Shown: positions 31,010 through 40,000 of the stretch, one piece after another | How the letters are laid out: each line of letters starts with the position of its first letter | Numbering within the stretch: the first letter of the stretch is position 1 | Source of the DNA: Amycolatopsis sp. 195334CR | GTDB lineage: Bacteria; Actinomycetota; Actinomycetes; Mycobacteriales; Pseudonocardiaceae | DNA: 64,000 nucleotides | Direction of reading: 5' to 3' | NCBI RefSeq assembly: GCF_017309385.1 | Contig: NZ_JAFJMJ010000002.1 | Span: 496,001 to 560,000 of the forward strand | Notes under the pieces: model-generated | Seen by the model: only the letters and a program-made list of their open reading frames with translations | What the model was told of the DNA's origin: nothing | The model's database searches: none | Made by a program: the position numbers and the translations under genes

Positions 31010-32254
31010 ATGAGGATTCTCGGCGCTCTGCTGGCCGCCGCCATGCTGGTGACGGGCCTGTCCACCACCCCGCCCGCCGCCGCGGCGGCGCTCACCGAGG
31101 TGACGAACTTCGGCCCGAACCCGAGCGGCCTGCGCATGCACGTCTACGTGCCCGACCAGGTCCAGGCGAAACCGCCGGTGCTGCTGGCGGTGCACTGGTG
31201 CACGGGCTCGGGACCGGCGATGTTCAGTGGCACGGACTTCGCGCAGCTGGCCGACCAGCACGGGTTCGTCGTGGTCTACCCGTCCGCGACCCGGAGCGGG
31301 AACTGCTTCGACGTCTCCTCCCCGCAGGCGCTCAAACGCGACGGCGGCAGCGACCCGGTCGGGCTGGCGTCGATGGTGCGGTACGCGCTCCAGACCTACC
31401 AGGGCGACGCGTCGCGGGTGTTCGTCACCGGCATCTCGTCCGGCGCGATGACCACGAACGTCATGCTGGCCAACTACCCTGACCTCTTCGCCGCGGGCGC
31501 CGCTTTCTCCGGTGTGCCGGCGAGTTGCTTCGCCACCACCGATGGTTCGGGCTGGAACAGCCAGTGCGCCAACGGTTTGGTGCTGAAGACCCCGCGCGAG
31601 TGGGGCGACCTCGTCCGCGCCGCCTACCCCGGTTACAGCGGGCCGAGGCCGCGAATGCAGACGTGGCACGGAACGCAGGACGAGACGCTGCGTTACCCCA
31701 ACTTCGGTGAGCAGATCGACCAGTGGACCGACGTCCACGGCGTGTCCACCATCCCGACCGCGACCGACTACCCGCGGCCGAACTGGACCCGCACGCGGTA
31801 CGGCACCGGGGTCGAGGCGATCTCGTTGCAGGGGGTGTCGCACAACCTGTGGACCTCGGGCATGGGCGCGGAGGCTGTCCGTTTCTTCGGCCTCGACCAG
31901 GGCGGCCCGAACCCGCCCGCGGCGGACTGCGCGATCACCTATCGGGTGAACGCGTGGAACACCGGCCTGACTGCTTCGATCACCATCGCCAACACCGGCA
32001 CCGCCCCGATCAACGGCTGGAGCCTGGTGTACACGCTGCCCGCCGGGCAGGAGTTCGTGTCCGGGTGGAATGCCGTCTACACCAAGGCGGGCGCCACGAT
32101 CACCGCGAAGAACCCGGCCTACCAGCCGGTGCTCCCGGCGGGTGGTTCGGTGGAGATCGGCTTCCAGGCCGGGCACACCGGCAACACCGGCAAGCCAGCG
32201 GCGTTCACGCTCAACGGGACCGCGTGCGCGGAAACTGTCGGTGGCCCCGCCTAG
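31010..32254 (+). CDS. Secreted CE1-type (PHB-depolymerase-like) esterase with CBM2
   Basis: A 414-residue exported protein. Signal peptide 1-27, an alpha/beta-hydrolase esterase domain (~30-300) with nucleophile motif GISSGA (S144), HWCTGSGPAMF forming the oxyanion region, and a late His in GVSHNLW. A short PPA linker leads to a C-terminal CBM2 (~307-410; YRVNAWNTGLTASITIANTG, with conserved W in NGWSLVY and GWNA) that binds cellulose or xylan. The family includes acetylxylan and feruloyl esterases. It lies 15 nt downstream of the CE2 gene in the CebR-box operon. Its TAG stop forms part of the next gene's -10. Confidence 0.85.
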   Translation: MRILGALLAAAMLVTGLSTTPPAAAAALTEVTNFGPNPSGLRMHVYVPDQVQAKPPVLLAVHWCTGSGPAMFSGTDFAQLADQHGFVVVYPSATRSGNCFDVSSPQALKRDGGSDPVGLASMVRYALQTYQGDASRVFVTGISSGAMTTNVMLANYPDLFAAGAAFSGVPASCFATTDGSGWNSQCANGLVLKTPREWGDLVRAAYPGYSGPRPRMQTWHGTQDETLRYPNFGEQIDQWTDVHGVSTIPTATDYPRPNWTRTRYGTGVEAISLQGVSHNLWTSGMGAEAVRFFGLDQGGPNPPAADCAITYRVNAWNTGLTASITIANTGTAPINGWSLVYTLPAGQEFVSGWNAVYTKAGATITAKNPAYQPVLPAGGSVEIGFQAGHTGNTGKPAAFTLNGTACAETVGGPA

Positions 32255-32264
32255 CATCGGGGCC

Positions 32265-32804
32265 ATGACGACCAAGGCGCAGTTGCGCAAGACAGCGCTG
32301 ACCTTCGAGGAGGTCGAAGAGCGCGAGGTGGACGGCGGGCTGCGCTATTCCGTCCGGGGCAAGGAGTTCGCCGCCCTCACCCGGGACGGCCTGGTGCGGA
32401 TCCGGCTGCCGGACGAGGAGGCGGACAAGGCCGTGGCGGCCTACCCGGCGGCCGAACGGCTGCTGCACGCCGGGCGGCCGGTCGGCTTCCAGGCGCCGCT
32501 GGCCGACGTCGGCGGGCAGCACCTGTGGGCGCTGGTGATGGCCGCCTGGCGGCACCGCGCCCCGAAGCGACTGGCGGCGAAGCTGGACGCCGTCGTGGCC
32601 TCCCCGGTGCGGCCCGGCAGTGATCTGCCCGCTGCCATCGGCGTCCCGGCCACCCGGGCGCTGGCCAACGCTGGGGTGACTACGCTGGCGCAGGTCGCCA
32701 CCCGCACCGAGGCCGAGCTGCTGGCCCTGCACGGCGTCGGGCCGAAAGCCGTGCGCCTCCTCGCCGAGACTCTGGCGGAGACGGGGAGGTCTATGAAGGG
32801 GTAG
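32265..32804 (+). CDS. Helix-hairpin-helix domain protein of unknown function
   Basis: A 179-residue protein. The N-terminal ~100 residues resemble the small MmcQ/YjbR-like fold (ALTFEEVEEREVDGGLRYSV, FAALTRDGLVRIRLPDEEA). The C-terminal ~55 residues contain a helix-hairpin-helix like that of RNA polymerase alpha CTD (NAGVTTLAQVATRTEAELLA, HGVGPKAVRLLAETL), suggesting nucleic-acid binding. Function is unknown. ATG 32265 lies 7 nt after TAGCAT, whose TAG is the stop codon of the preceding esterase, so it is probably transcribed from its own leaderless promoter. Confidence 0.65.
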   Translation: MTTKAQLRKTALTFEEVEEREVDGGLRYSVRGKEFAALTRDGLVRIRLPDEEADKAVAAYPAAERLLHAGRPVGFQAPLADVGGQHLWALVMAAWRHRAPKRLAAKLDAVVASPVRPGSDLPAAIGVPATRALANAGVTTLAQVATRTEAELLALHGVGPKAVRLLAETLAETGRSMKG

Positions 32805-32874
32805 CCCGCGACAAGCGTCCTGCTCGATCTGCAAGGCTGGGACCCTCGCCTAGAGATCGGCGACGTCGGGACTT

Positions 32875-33297
32875 TTACTCCGAGGTCGGTGACGCTGGGA
32901 CTTTCGCTGGCTCAACCAGCCGGACCCCGCCCGCACCGGCGACTGCGCGCTCGACTGCACCCGCCGGGCAGTCGCACGTCCGCACTCGTCGGCAGGCGTT
33001 CGACCGCGCCTGCCGGGTAGCTGCGCGTCCGCATCCGTCGGCAGGCGTTCGACCGCACCCGCCGGGTAGCCGCACGTCCGCTGGGCGCCGCGCGAACGGG
33101 CTCGGCCCGGCACCCGCGCCAACCTGACCGGCGGTGGCGTCCCCCATCGTCAGCACCCGGAGCACGATGTTCAGCTCGTCCTCCGCGTCACTCCTCGCGA
33201 TCACCGGCATCAGCGATCTCGGCCCGATCTCGTGCCAGCTGTCGCGGCGATCGCTGTCCCGCAGGCCCGCGTTGGTGAAATCCGTCAGCGTCAGCAC
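32875..33297 (-). CDS. Hypothetical small protein running into a tandem repeat
   Basis: An uncertain 140-codon frame. In its favour, GTG 33297 has a perfect ribosome binding site (GGAGGTGA, 3-4 nt spacing), and the first ~55 residues (LTLTDFTNAGLRDSDRRDSW...) have ordinary composition. Against it, the second half is translation of a 49-bp repeat whose length is not a multiple of three, so the C-terminus is arbitrary. I recognise no family. It may be a real short gene whose 3' end was overwritten by the repeat, or a remnant. The surrounding 32805-33381 holds nothing else convincing. Confidence 0.3.
   Translation of the reverse strand: MLTLTDFTNAGLRDSDRRDSWHEIGPRSLMPVIARSDAEDELNIVLRVLTMGDATAGQVGAGAGPSPFARRPADVRLPGGCGRTPADGCGRAATRQARSNACRRVRTCDCPAGAVERAVAGAGGVRLVEPAKVPASPTSE
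32947..33080. repeat. 49-bp tandem repeat, about 2.7 units
   Basis: Units start at 32947, 32996 and 33045; each begins GCGYTCGACYGC and includes CGCCGGGYAG, then GCACGTCCGC, with ~85-90% identity. A separate pair of ~29-bp near-repeats (GGTCGGTGACGC/GGGACTTT type) lies at about 32853-32911. The array is in the convergent region between the HhH gene and the MHS transporter. Confidence 0.85.
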
Positions 33298-33381
33298 CGG
33301 TCACCTCCAACCCGTCGCGGGCGCCATCACGGCAACCTCACCGGTGATTTCGCGAAGGCGAGCCCGGCCATTACGGCCGCG

Positions 33382-34671
33382 TCAGGTGGTGACCTCGTCG
33401 GTGTGCTGCGGGGCGAGCAGCACGCACACCAGGCTGAGCACGCACATCCCGATCAGCAACCCGATCACCGGCCAGATGCTGCCCGTCGCCTGGAACAGCA
33501 GCGTCGAGACCAGCGGCGACAACCCGCCGAAGAGCGCACCCGCCACCTGGTAGGACAGCGAGATGCTGGTGTACCGCGCCCGCGGCCGGAACATCTGCGA
33601 CAGCACGGCCGCGATCGGCGCGTAGGTGGCCGTCATCGCCAGGCGCATCACCACGAACACGGTGATGATCAACAGCGAATCCTTCGTCGAGAACACCAGG
33701 AACTGCGGTGCGGCCAGCACGGCGACCGCCACCAGGCCGAGCACGACCACGCGCACCCGGCCGAAGCGGTCCCCGAGCCACGCCGTGCCGAAGGTGAGCA
33801 CCAGTTCGACGAAGGCGGCGATGCTGAGCGCGTTGAGCACGAGCGATTCCGACACCCCCACCGAGGGATCGGTGGCGTACGCGGTGGCGAAGGTGGTGAC
33901 CAGGTAGTACCCGCCGAGCGCGACGGGCAGCACGCACACGCCCAGCAGGATCGGCTTCCAGTTCGTGCGCAGGGCGTAGACCAGCGGCACCCCGGCCTCG
34001 GACTCGGCCGCTTCGGCGAACACCGGTGATTCCTCCACAGTGGACCGCACGATCAGGCCGACCACGATCAGCAGCGCCGAGGCGAAGAACGGAATCCGCC
34101 AGCCCCAGTCGTTGAGGAACTCCGTGCCGCCCAGGCTCAGCAGGCTGAACAGCCCGGTCGCCAGCAGCGCGCCCGCCGGGTTGCCCGCCTGCGCGAAGCT
34201 GCCGTAGAACGTCTTCTTCTCCGGCGGCGCGTGCTCGACGGCCATCAGCACCGCACCACCCCACTCGCCACCCACCGCGAGGCCCTGCACGAACCGCAGC
34301 AGCACCAGCAGGATCGGCGCCCACGCCCCGATCTGGCCGTACCCGGGCAGGCAGCCGACGAGGAAGGTGGCCGCGCCCATCATGGTCAGCGTCACCACGA
34401 GCGCGGTCTTGCGGCCCACCCGGTCACCGACGTGGCCGAACACGATGCCGCCGAGCGGGCGGGCGAAGAACCCGACCGCGTAGGTGGCGAACGAGGCCGC
34501 GATCCCGGTCAGCCGGTCGCCGGTCTCGGGGAAGAACACCGTGCCGAAGACCAGGCTCGCGGCGGTGGCGTAGATGTAGAAGTCGTACCACTCGATGGTG
34601 GTGCCGACGAAGGCGGCGAGCCCGGCCTTGCGGGCGCGCCGGAGCGGCGGGGTGCGGAGGTCGTGCGTCAT
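33382..34671 (-). CDS. MHS-family MFS metabolite:H+ symporter
   Basis: A 429-residue 12-helix transporter of the metabolite:proton symporter group (ShiA, ProP, KgtP relatives). Markers are FVGTTIEWYDFYIYATAASL at helix 1, the motif GHVGDRVGRKTAL between helices 2 and 3, and LLRFVQGLAVGGEWGGAVLM at helix 4. The substrate is probably an organic acid or amide. ATG 34671 overlaps the stop of the amidohydrolase gene (ATGA), so the pair is coupled: the symporter likely imports the compound the amidohydrolase acts on. The divergent Lrp-like protein is the likely regulator. Confidence 0.9.
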   Translation of the reverse strand: MTHDLRTPPLRRARKAGLAAFVGTTIEWYDFYIYATAASLVFGTVFFPETGDRLTGIAASFATYAVGFFARPLGGIVFGHVGDRVGRKTALVVTLTMMGAATFLVGCLPGYGQIGAWAPILLVLLRFVQGLAVGGEWGGAVLMAVEHAPPEKKTFYGSFAQAGNPAGALLATGLFSLLSLGGTEFLNDWGWRIPFFASALLIVVGLIVRSTVEESPVFAEAAESEAGVPLVYALRTNWKPILLGVCVLPVALGGYYLVTTFATAYATDPSVGVSESLVLNALSIAAFVELVLTFGTAWLGDRFGRVRVVVLGLVAVAVLAAPQFLVFSTKDSLLIITVFVVMRLAMTATYAPIAAVLSQMFRPRARYTSISLSYQVAGALFGGLSPLVSTLLFQATGSIWPVIGLLIGMCVLSLVCVLLAPQHTDEVTT

Positions 34672-36356
34672 GCGGTCTCCCGGCGGGCGTCGCGGTGCTG
34701 GACTTCGCCGCCGACCCAGGTCTCCAGCACGGGGATGTCCGCGAGGCGACCGGATTCGGTGGTGAGCGGGTCGGCGGCGAGCAGCACGAAGTCGGCTCGC
34801 TTGCCGGGGGTGATGGAGCCGAGTTCGTGCTCGCGCCCGAGCGCGCGGGCACCGGCGAGGGTGTGCGCGGCCACCGCCGAGCGCACGTCGATGAGCAGCT
34901 CGTCCCCGCCGAGGCGGTGACCGCGACGGGTCACCCTGGTCACCGCGGTCTGGATGGCTTCGAGCGGGTTGGGCTCGGCGACCGGGGCGTCCGAGCTGAG
35001 CGTGACCGGCACGCCCGCGGCCTGGAACTCGCCCAGCGGGTTGAACCGCTCGCCGGGCGTGCCGATCGCGTCGGTCACGCCCTCGCCCCAGTTGTAGTAG
35101 TGCTGGGGCTGGTTGACCGGGTGCACGCCGAGCGCGGCCATTCGCGCGATCTGCTCCGGCGTCGGGAGTCCACAGTGCTCGATGCGGTGACGGGCGTCGG
35201 GACGCGGGTTCTCCCGCTGCGCGGCCTCGATGGCGTCGAGCACCATCGCGATCGCGTCGGGGGACTGGGCGTGGGTCGCGGTCTGCAGCCCGGCCGCGTG
35301 CGCCTTCGCGATCAGCTCGGCGTAGTCCGCCGGGTCGTGGTAGAGCTGCCCGGTGCGGCACGGGTCGCCGACGTACCCGTCGGGGAAGTACGCGGTCCAG
35401 CCGCCGAGCGTGCCGTCGGCGTAGAACTTGATGCCGGCGAACGACAGGTGCGCGTTGCCGAAAGCGCCGTGCAGCCCCATTTCCAGCGCCTGGTCGAGCA
35501 GGTGCGACAGCAGGTACAGGTGCACTCGCGTGGTGAGCTGACCGGCTTCGGCCAGGCGCAGGTACATGTCGAACTCGCGGCGCGTGACCTGCGCGTCGCC
35601 GATCGACGTCACCCCGGCGGCGAGGAACTTCTCCTGCGCCACGGCGAGTTGCCGCAGGTGCTCCTCGGGTTCGTCGGCGAGGTGGAAGTTCGGCCCGTGG
35701 TGGCCGACCTTCACCCCGGACACCCCGGTGAGGATGTTGCACGCCGCGTCGGACAGTTCGCCGGTGAGTTCGCCGTGCTCGTCGCGGAAGAACACGCCGC
35801 CGTCGGGATCGGGGGTGTCGCGGGTGACACCGTTGCGCGCCAGCGTGTAGCTGTTGACCACGCCGCCGTGCCCGCTGGCGTTCATCAGGTAGACCTCGCG
35901 ATCGGCCGCGACCGCGTCGAGTTCTTCCTTGCGGGGGTGGCGTTTCTCGGCGAGGTTGCGGTGCTCGTAGCCGTACCCGCGGACCGGCCTGCCGTCCGGC
36001 GTGCGCGCGGCGGCCTCGCTCAGCAGCGCGACGATCTCCGGAATGCTCGACGCCCGGCCGGGGCCGCAGTCCACCCAGGTCATCATCTGGCCGTACATCA
36101 GCGGGTGCGCGTGCGGATCGATGAACCCGGGCAGCAAGGCGCCGGGCAGCCGCCGTTCCTCCGGCGCCGGGTGGCCGAGCTTCACCGCGGCCTGACGGCA
36201 GTCCGCCACCGAACCCACGGCGGCGATCTCCGTGCCGAACACGAGCACCGCCTCGGCACCCTCGGTCGTCTCGTCCACGGTCACCACGGTGTCGGGGAGC
36301 AGGATCGTGGCGGTGGCGTCGAGAGCGGACCGTTCGAGGTGGTGCAGCGTGCGCAT
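34668..36356 (-). CDS. Amidohydrolase family 3 (YtcJ-like) enzyme
   Basis: A 562-residue metal-dependent hydrolase of the YtcJ/amidohydrolase-3 type, matching the usual ~540-570 length. The HxH metal motif is at H82/H84 (GFIDPHAHP), later metal or catalytic candidates include the His in TATHAQSPDA and RIEHCG, and Asp in TLSSDAPV. It hydrolyses an amide or cyclic amide/imide, exact substrate unknown. It is the first gene of a two-gene operon with the MHS transporter (four-base overlap) and is divergent from an Lrp/AsnC regulator, a typical catabolic arrangement. ATG 36356 is the natural start. Confidence 0.85.
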   Translation of the reverse strand: MRTLHHLERSALDATATILLPDTVVTVDETTEGAEAVLVFGTEIAAVGSVADCRQAAVKLGHPAPEERRLPGALLPGFIDPHAHPLMYGQMMTWVDCGPGRASSIPEIVALLSEAAARTPDGRPVRGYGYEHRNLAEKRHPRKEELDAVAADREVYLMNASGHGGVVNSYTLARNGVTRDTPDPDGGVFFRDEHGELTGELSDAACNILTGVSGVKVGHHGPNFHLADEPEEHLRQLAVAQEKFLAAGVTSIGDAQVTRREFDMYLRLAEAGQLTTRVHLYLLSHLLDQALEMGLHGAFGNAHLSFAGIKFYADGTLGGWTAYFPDGYVGDPCRTGQLYHDPADYAELIAKAHAAGLQTATHAQSPDAIAMVLDAIEAAQRENPRPDARHRIEHCGLPTPEQIARMAALGVHPVNQPQHYYNWGEGVTDAIGTPGERFNPLGEFQAAGVPVTLSSDAPVAEPNPLEAIQTAVTRVTRRGHRLGGDELLIDVRSAVAAHTLAGARALGREHELGSITPGKRADFVLLAADPLTTESGRLADIPVLETWVGGEVQHRDARRETA

Positions 36357-36462
36357 CGCGCGGACTCCTGGGGCTCGGCTGGGGAAGGCGTGGCGGTGAA
36401 GGTAACCAGGCGAACGGCCCGCGGCAACCAGATCGCGCGCTCTTCACCGTCAGGTGCAGTCG

Positions 36463-36486
36463 ATCTGCTCAGTTGATCAGGCAGAT
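36463..36486. promoter_or_regulatory. Candidate Lrp operator
   Basis: A 24-bp dyad with arms ATCTGC (36463-36468) and GCAGAT (36481-36486) centred near TGATCA lies mid-gap between the amidohydrolase operon and the Lrp gene. Lrp/AsnC proteins bind such degenerate dyads; this is the only one in the gap. Confidence 0.35.
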
Positions 36487-36564
36487 GAGTTCATTCGAGC
36501 TGTGACAGTGCCTATCAGCGCGTGATATGACTTCCGGGGCCGACCGAAAAATCCGGGAGGGAAT

Positions 36565-37461
36565 TTGGGCCTCGACGACGCGCTGGTCGCCGCGTTGCGC
36601 GCGGACGGCCGGATGAGCGTGGCGGACCTGGCGCAGCGCGTCGGCGCCTCGCGCTCGGCCGTGTCCGCCCGGTTGGAGCAGTTGAAGGCCGACGGCTCGC
36701 TCACCGTGATCGCGGCGGTCCACCCCGAATTCCTCGGCCTGACCGCCTACGCGCACCTGGCCATCCGCACCTCGGGCCGGTCCCGCGCGACGGCGGAGGC
36801 GATCGCGGCGCTGCCCGCGGCGGCGTTCGTCTCGGCGGTCAGCGGGGAGTACCAGGTGGTCGCCGAACTGCGGCTGCCGGACTCCGCGGCGCTCTACCGC
36901 ACGGTGGCCGACATCCGCGGGCTGCCGGACGTGGAACTGGTCAACACCCTGCTCTACGTCGACGTGCGCAAGGGCCTGTTCATGCCCGGCCGCCCGCTCG
37001 CGCCGGGGCTGCGCATCGACGACCGCGACCTCGCCATCATGCTGCGGCTCCAGTCCGACGGGCGGGAGAGCTTCGCCCGCACCGCCCAGCACGTCGGCCT
37101 GTCACCCTCGGCCACCCGCACCCGGGTGGGTTACCTGGTGGAGCACGAGGTCATCCGGATCGCGCCGGTGCTCAGCCGCGCGCGCCCGGACGCCGGGCTG
37201 GTGTGCGGGATCGGGCTCAACGTGCGCGGTGCCGGTGACGCGGTGACCGAGGCGCTCGCGGTCAGGGACGACGTCGAGTTCCTCGCTCGCACCATCGGCC
37301 GGTTCGACGTGGTCGCCACGATCGCCGCTCGCGCCGCCCGTGAACTCGACGAAGTCCTCGAAGAGATCGGCGGGCGCGAGGACGTGGTCAGCACCGAGGC
37401 CTGGGTGCACCTGCGCATCGCCAAGGAGCGCTACGAATGGCCCCTGCCCGAACTCACGTGA
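36565..37461 (+). CDS. Lrp/AsnC-family regulator with duplicated HTH
   Basis: A 298-residue protein about twice the usual Lrp length. The first HTH/RAM unit spans ~1-145 (LDDALVAALRADGRMSVADL, QRVGASRSAVSARLEQLKAD; RAM strand FVSAVSGEYQVVAELRL), and a second HTH unit spans ~150-295 (DDRDLAIMLRLQSDGRESFA, HVGLSPSATRTRVGYLVEH). This tandem form is common in actinobacteria. TTG 36565 is supported by GGGAGGGAA just upstream. It is divergent from the amidohydrolase/symporter operon, which it presumably controls. It overlaps the convergent GlxA-like gene by 8 bp. Confidence 0.8.
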   Translation: MGLDDALVAALRADGRMSVADLAQRVGASRSAVSARLEQLKADGSLTVIAAVHPEFLGLTAYAHLAIRTSGRSRATAEAIAALPAAAFVSAVSGEYQVVAELRLPDSAALYRTVADIRGLPDVELVNTLLYVDVRKGLFMPGRPLAPGLRIDDRDLAIMLRLQSDGRESFARTAQHVGLSPSATRTRVGYLVEHEVIRIAPVLSRARPDAGLVCGIGLNVRGAGDAVTEALAVRDDVEFLARTIGRFDVVATIAARAARELDEVLEEIGGREDVVSTEAWVHLRIAKERYEWPLPELT

Positions 37462-38389
37462 CGCGGAACGCCCGGCGGTAGGCACCCGGGGTGGTGCCGA
37501 CCAGGGTGTGGAAGCGGCGGCGCAGGTTGACCGCCGAAGTCAGGCCGACGCGGGTGGCGATCGTGTCCACCGGCAGGTTCGTCCGCTCCAGCAACGTGCG
37601 TGCCTCGGCGACCCGGCGGGACAACAGCCACGCGCCGGGGCTCGTGCCGAGCTGCTCGGCGAAGCGCCGGGCCAGCGTGCGGGACGAGACGTTGAGGTGC
37701 GCGGCCAGATCGGCCACCGACAACGGCGTGCCGAGGCGGGCGCCCGCCCAGTCGAGCAGGCCGTCGAGCGCGTCCTCCGGTGGCGCGGGCGGGGCGTACT
37801 GCACCTGGCCGCCGTCGCGGTGCGGCGGCATCACCATGTGCCGCGCGACGAGTGCGGCGTGCGCGGCGCCGTGGTCCCGCCGGACCAGGTGCAGGCACAG
37901 GTCGATCCCGGCACCGGCCCCGGCGCTGGTGGCGACGTCGCCGTGGTCCACGTAGAGCCGGTCCGGTTCCACGCGCACCTCGGGGAACTCCTGCCGCAGC
38001 TGCTCGGCGCGTGCCCAGTGCGTGGTCGCCGAGCGGCCGTCGAGCAGTCCGGTGCGGGCCAGCGCGAACACGCCGGAGCAGATGGTGACGAGCCGGGCGC
38101 CGCGGGCGTGTGCCCGCAACAGTGCACGGCGCACGCGTGGCGACAGTGGCGCGTCGATCGGGGCCCAGCCGGGAATGATCACGGTGTCCGCGGCCGCAAG
38201 TGCGGACAACCCCCGTTTCACGGACATCGCGTACCCGGCCGAGGTCGGCACCGGGCCCGGCGTCTCCGTGCACACCTCGAAGGCGTAGTGCCGGGGAACG
38301 CCGGCCCGGTCGGTGCCGAAGACCTCGGCGGCGCAGCCGAGCTCGAAGGTCGACTGCACCGGCCGGACGAGGGCCACCACACGATGCAT
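37454..38389 (-). CDS. GlxA-like AraC-family regulator with DJ-1/PfpI domain
   Basis: A 311-residue regulator. Residues 1-170 are a DJ-1/PfpI amidotransferase-like domain with the nucleophile-elbow cysteine C104 (VTICSGVFALA). Residues ~210-311 hold two AraC helix-turn-helices (LSVADLAAHLNVSSRTLARR, IATRVGLTSAVNLRRRFH). The domain senses a small ligand and is not expected to be catalytic. ATG 38389 (MHRVVALV) is chosen by family; ATG 38407 is possible. It is divergent from a cupin gene across 70 bp, a likely target. Confidence 0.85.
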   Translation of the reverse strand: MHRVVALVRPVQSTFELGCAAEVFGTDRAGVPRHYAFEVCTETPGPVPTSAGYAMSVKRGLSALAAADTVIIPGWAPIDAPLSPRVRRALLRAHARGARLVTICSGVFALARTGLLDGRSATTHWARAEQLRQEFPEVRVEPDRLYVDHGDVATSAGAGAGIDLCLHLVRRDHGAAHAALVARHMVMPPHRDGGQVQYAPPAPPEDALDGLLDWAGARLGTPLSVADLAAHLNVSSRTLARRFAEQLGTSPGAWLLSRRVAEARTLLERTNLPVDTIATRVGLTSAVNLRRRFHTLVGTTPGAYRRAFRVT

Positions 38390-38459
38390 GGCAAGAAAGT
38401 ACCCCATGGTGGCTTTGTCGACACTGTCCCGCGTGCCGTGGGCGCGGCACCGTGGGGAC

Positions 38460-38795
38460 ATGCACCCCGAAATCCTCGACCAGGACGGCTACACCTCCGT
38501 CGCGGTCACCGACGCGCCCGTCCGCGAACTCTTCCCCGGCATCCGCCTGCGTCCACTGTGGACCAGTCCGGCCGGTGCCCACGCCAACGTGCTGGAGATG
38601 GACCCCGGTTCGACCTGGCCCCACCGCGACGTCCACGAACCCGGCCCGGAGGAGGTGTACGTGGTCGCGGGCACCTTCCACGACGGCGCGCGCGACTACC
38701 CGGCCGGGACGTTCCTGCACGCCCCGGCCGGCACCTGGCACGTCCCGTCGAGCACCACCGGCTGCACCCTGTTCCTCTTCTACCCGGAGGGTTAG
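38460..38795 (+). CDS. Single-domain cupin protein
   Basis: A 111-residue cupin of the ChrR-like/AraC-type small barrel. The first motif has HRDVHEPGPEEVYVVAG and the second AGTFLHAPAGTWHVPSS, giving the usual His/His/Glu/His metal-binding set. It could be a small dioxygenase, isomerase or sensor; nothing decides between these. It is divergent from the GlxA-type regulator and overlaps the convergent serine hydrolase by 4 bp. ATG 38460 follows GTGGGGAC, a weak ribosome binding site. Confidence 0.75.
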   Translation: MHPEILDQDGYTSVAVTDAPVRELFPGIRLRPLWTSPAGAHANVLEMDPGSTWPHRDVHEPGPEEVYVVAGTFHDGARDYPAGTFLHAPAGTWHVPSSTTGCTLFLFYPEG

Positions 38796-39925
38796 CAGAG
38801 GGCCCGGTCGACCATCCGCTCGCTGAGCTTCCTCGGCTTGTCGAGGTCGGCCGGGTTCTTCGCGGTCAGGCCGGTGAGGGACAACACGATGGACCGCTTG
38901 CCGTCGGCGGACACGCCGACCGTGCTGAGGTACCCGGTGGTCTGCCCGCCGTGGCCCCAGTAGACCCCGCCGCAGCTGAGCCGGTACGGGACGAGCCCGA
39001 GGCCGTACCCGGTCTGCAGGCCGTCCTCGACCGGCACCACCCGCTGCATTTCGGCCAGCTGGGCCGGTCGCAGCAGCCGCCCGCCGAGCAGGGCGCGGAA
39101 GAACTCGCCCAGGTCGGCGGTGGTGCTGATGATCGCGCCCGCCGCGTCGCTGCCGGTCCGGTTCTGCTCGGTCACGTCGGTGACCAGCGGGCCGGGGAAC
39201 CACTGCTGGTAACCGCGGGCGGTGGGCTCGGGCATCGACGGGTCGTCGCCGGGCACGCTGGTCCCGGTCAGTCCCAAGGGGACGATCACCCGGTCGCGGA
39301 CCTCGGCGGCCCAGGAGTTCCCGGTCACCGCGCGGATGATCATCCCGGCCACCACGTAGTTGGTGTTGGAGTAGGAATGCCCCCTCCCGGTCGGCGGGTG
39401 CTTCAGCGCGATGGCCACCAGTTCCCCGGGTTCGTAGTGGCGGTACCGGTTCTGCTCGAAGAACTCCGGCGTCGGCGGCCAGTCCGCCCGGTACTCGGCC
39501 AGGCCGCTGGTGTGCTGGAGCAACTGCCGGACGGTGATCGCGCGGCCGTCGTTGCCGTTGCCGCGGATCAGGCCGGGCAGGTGCCGCTCCACCGTGTCGT
39601 CGAGGCCGAGCTTGCCCTCGCCGACCAGCTGGAGCAGCACCACGGCGACGAACGTCTTGGTGTTGCTGGCGATCCGGAAGCTGCTGTGCGGGGACACCGG
39701 CCGTCCGGTGTCCACATCGGACTTACCGCTGGTCGCGGTCCACTGGCCGTGCCGGGTGCTGATCCGCGCCTGCACGCCGATGATCCCGTCCTCGTGCAGC
39801 GTGCGCACGTCACGGCGGAACTCGGCCGGGCGGTAGCCGGGTTCCGCGGCGGTGGCCGTTCCGGTGAGCAGTGCCGCGCCCAGCAGCGCGGTGGCGATTC
39901 TCTGGCCCGTTCGTGGGATTCGCAT
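38792..39925 (-). CDS. Secreted class C beta-lactamase-fold serine hydrolase (DD-carboxypeptidase-like)
   Basis: A 377-residue exported protein. Signal peptide 1-27 (ending TATAAEP). Penicillin-binding motifs: SxxK at S87-K90 (IASNTK), YSN at Y185-N187, and HGG (WGHGGQTTGY) in place of KTG. This set is typical of Streptomyces R61-like DD-carboxypeptidases and related esterases. It may trim peptidoglycan peptides or hydrolyse esters or beta-lactams extracytoplasmically. It is a single gene facing the VOC/WYL pair; ATG 39925 is the clear start. Confidence 0.85.
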   Translation of the reverse strand: MRIPRTGQRIATALLGAALLTGTATAAEPGYRPAEFRRDVRTLHEDGIIGVQARISTRHGQWTATSGKSDVDTGRPVSPHSSFRIASNTKTFVAVVLLQLVGEGKLGLDDTVERHLPGLIRGNGNDGRAITVRQLLQHTSGLAEYRADWPPTPEFFEQNRYRHYEPGELVAIALKHPPTGRGHSYSNTNYVVAGMIIRAVTGNSWAAEVRDRVIVPLGLTGTSVPGDDPSMPEPTARGYQQWFPGPLVTDVTEQNRTGSDAAGAIISTTADLGEFFRALLGGRLLRPAQLAEMQRVVPVEDGLQTGYGLGLVPYRLSCGGVYWGHGGQTTGYLSTVGVSADGKRSIVLSLTGLTAKNPADLDKPRKLSERMVDRALC

Positions 39926-40000
39926 GGGAGAACGGTGTCAGCGCCGGAGCCGGCGAACATCGGACCCGGCTCCGACTTCCGGTCTCCACCCACGGTCTGA

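Noticed and set aside
32875..33297. HesB/IscA-like protein suggested by the MLTLT start
   Set aside because: Beyond the first five residues nothing matches; the conserved Cys residues are absent.
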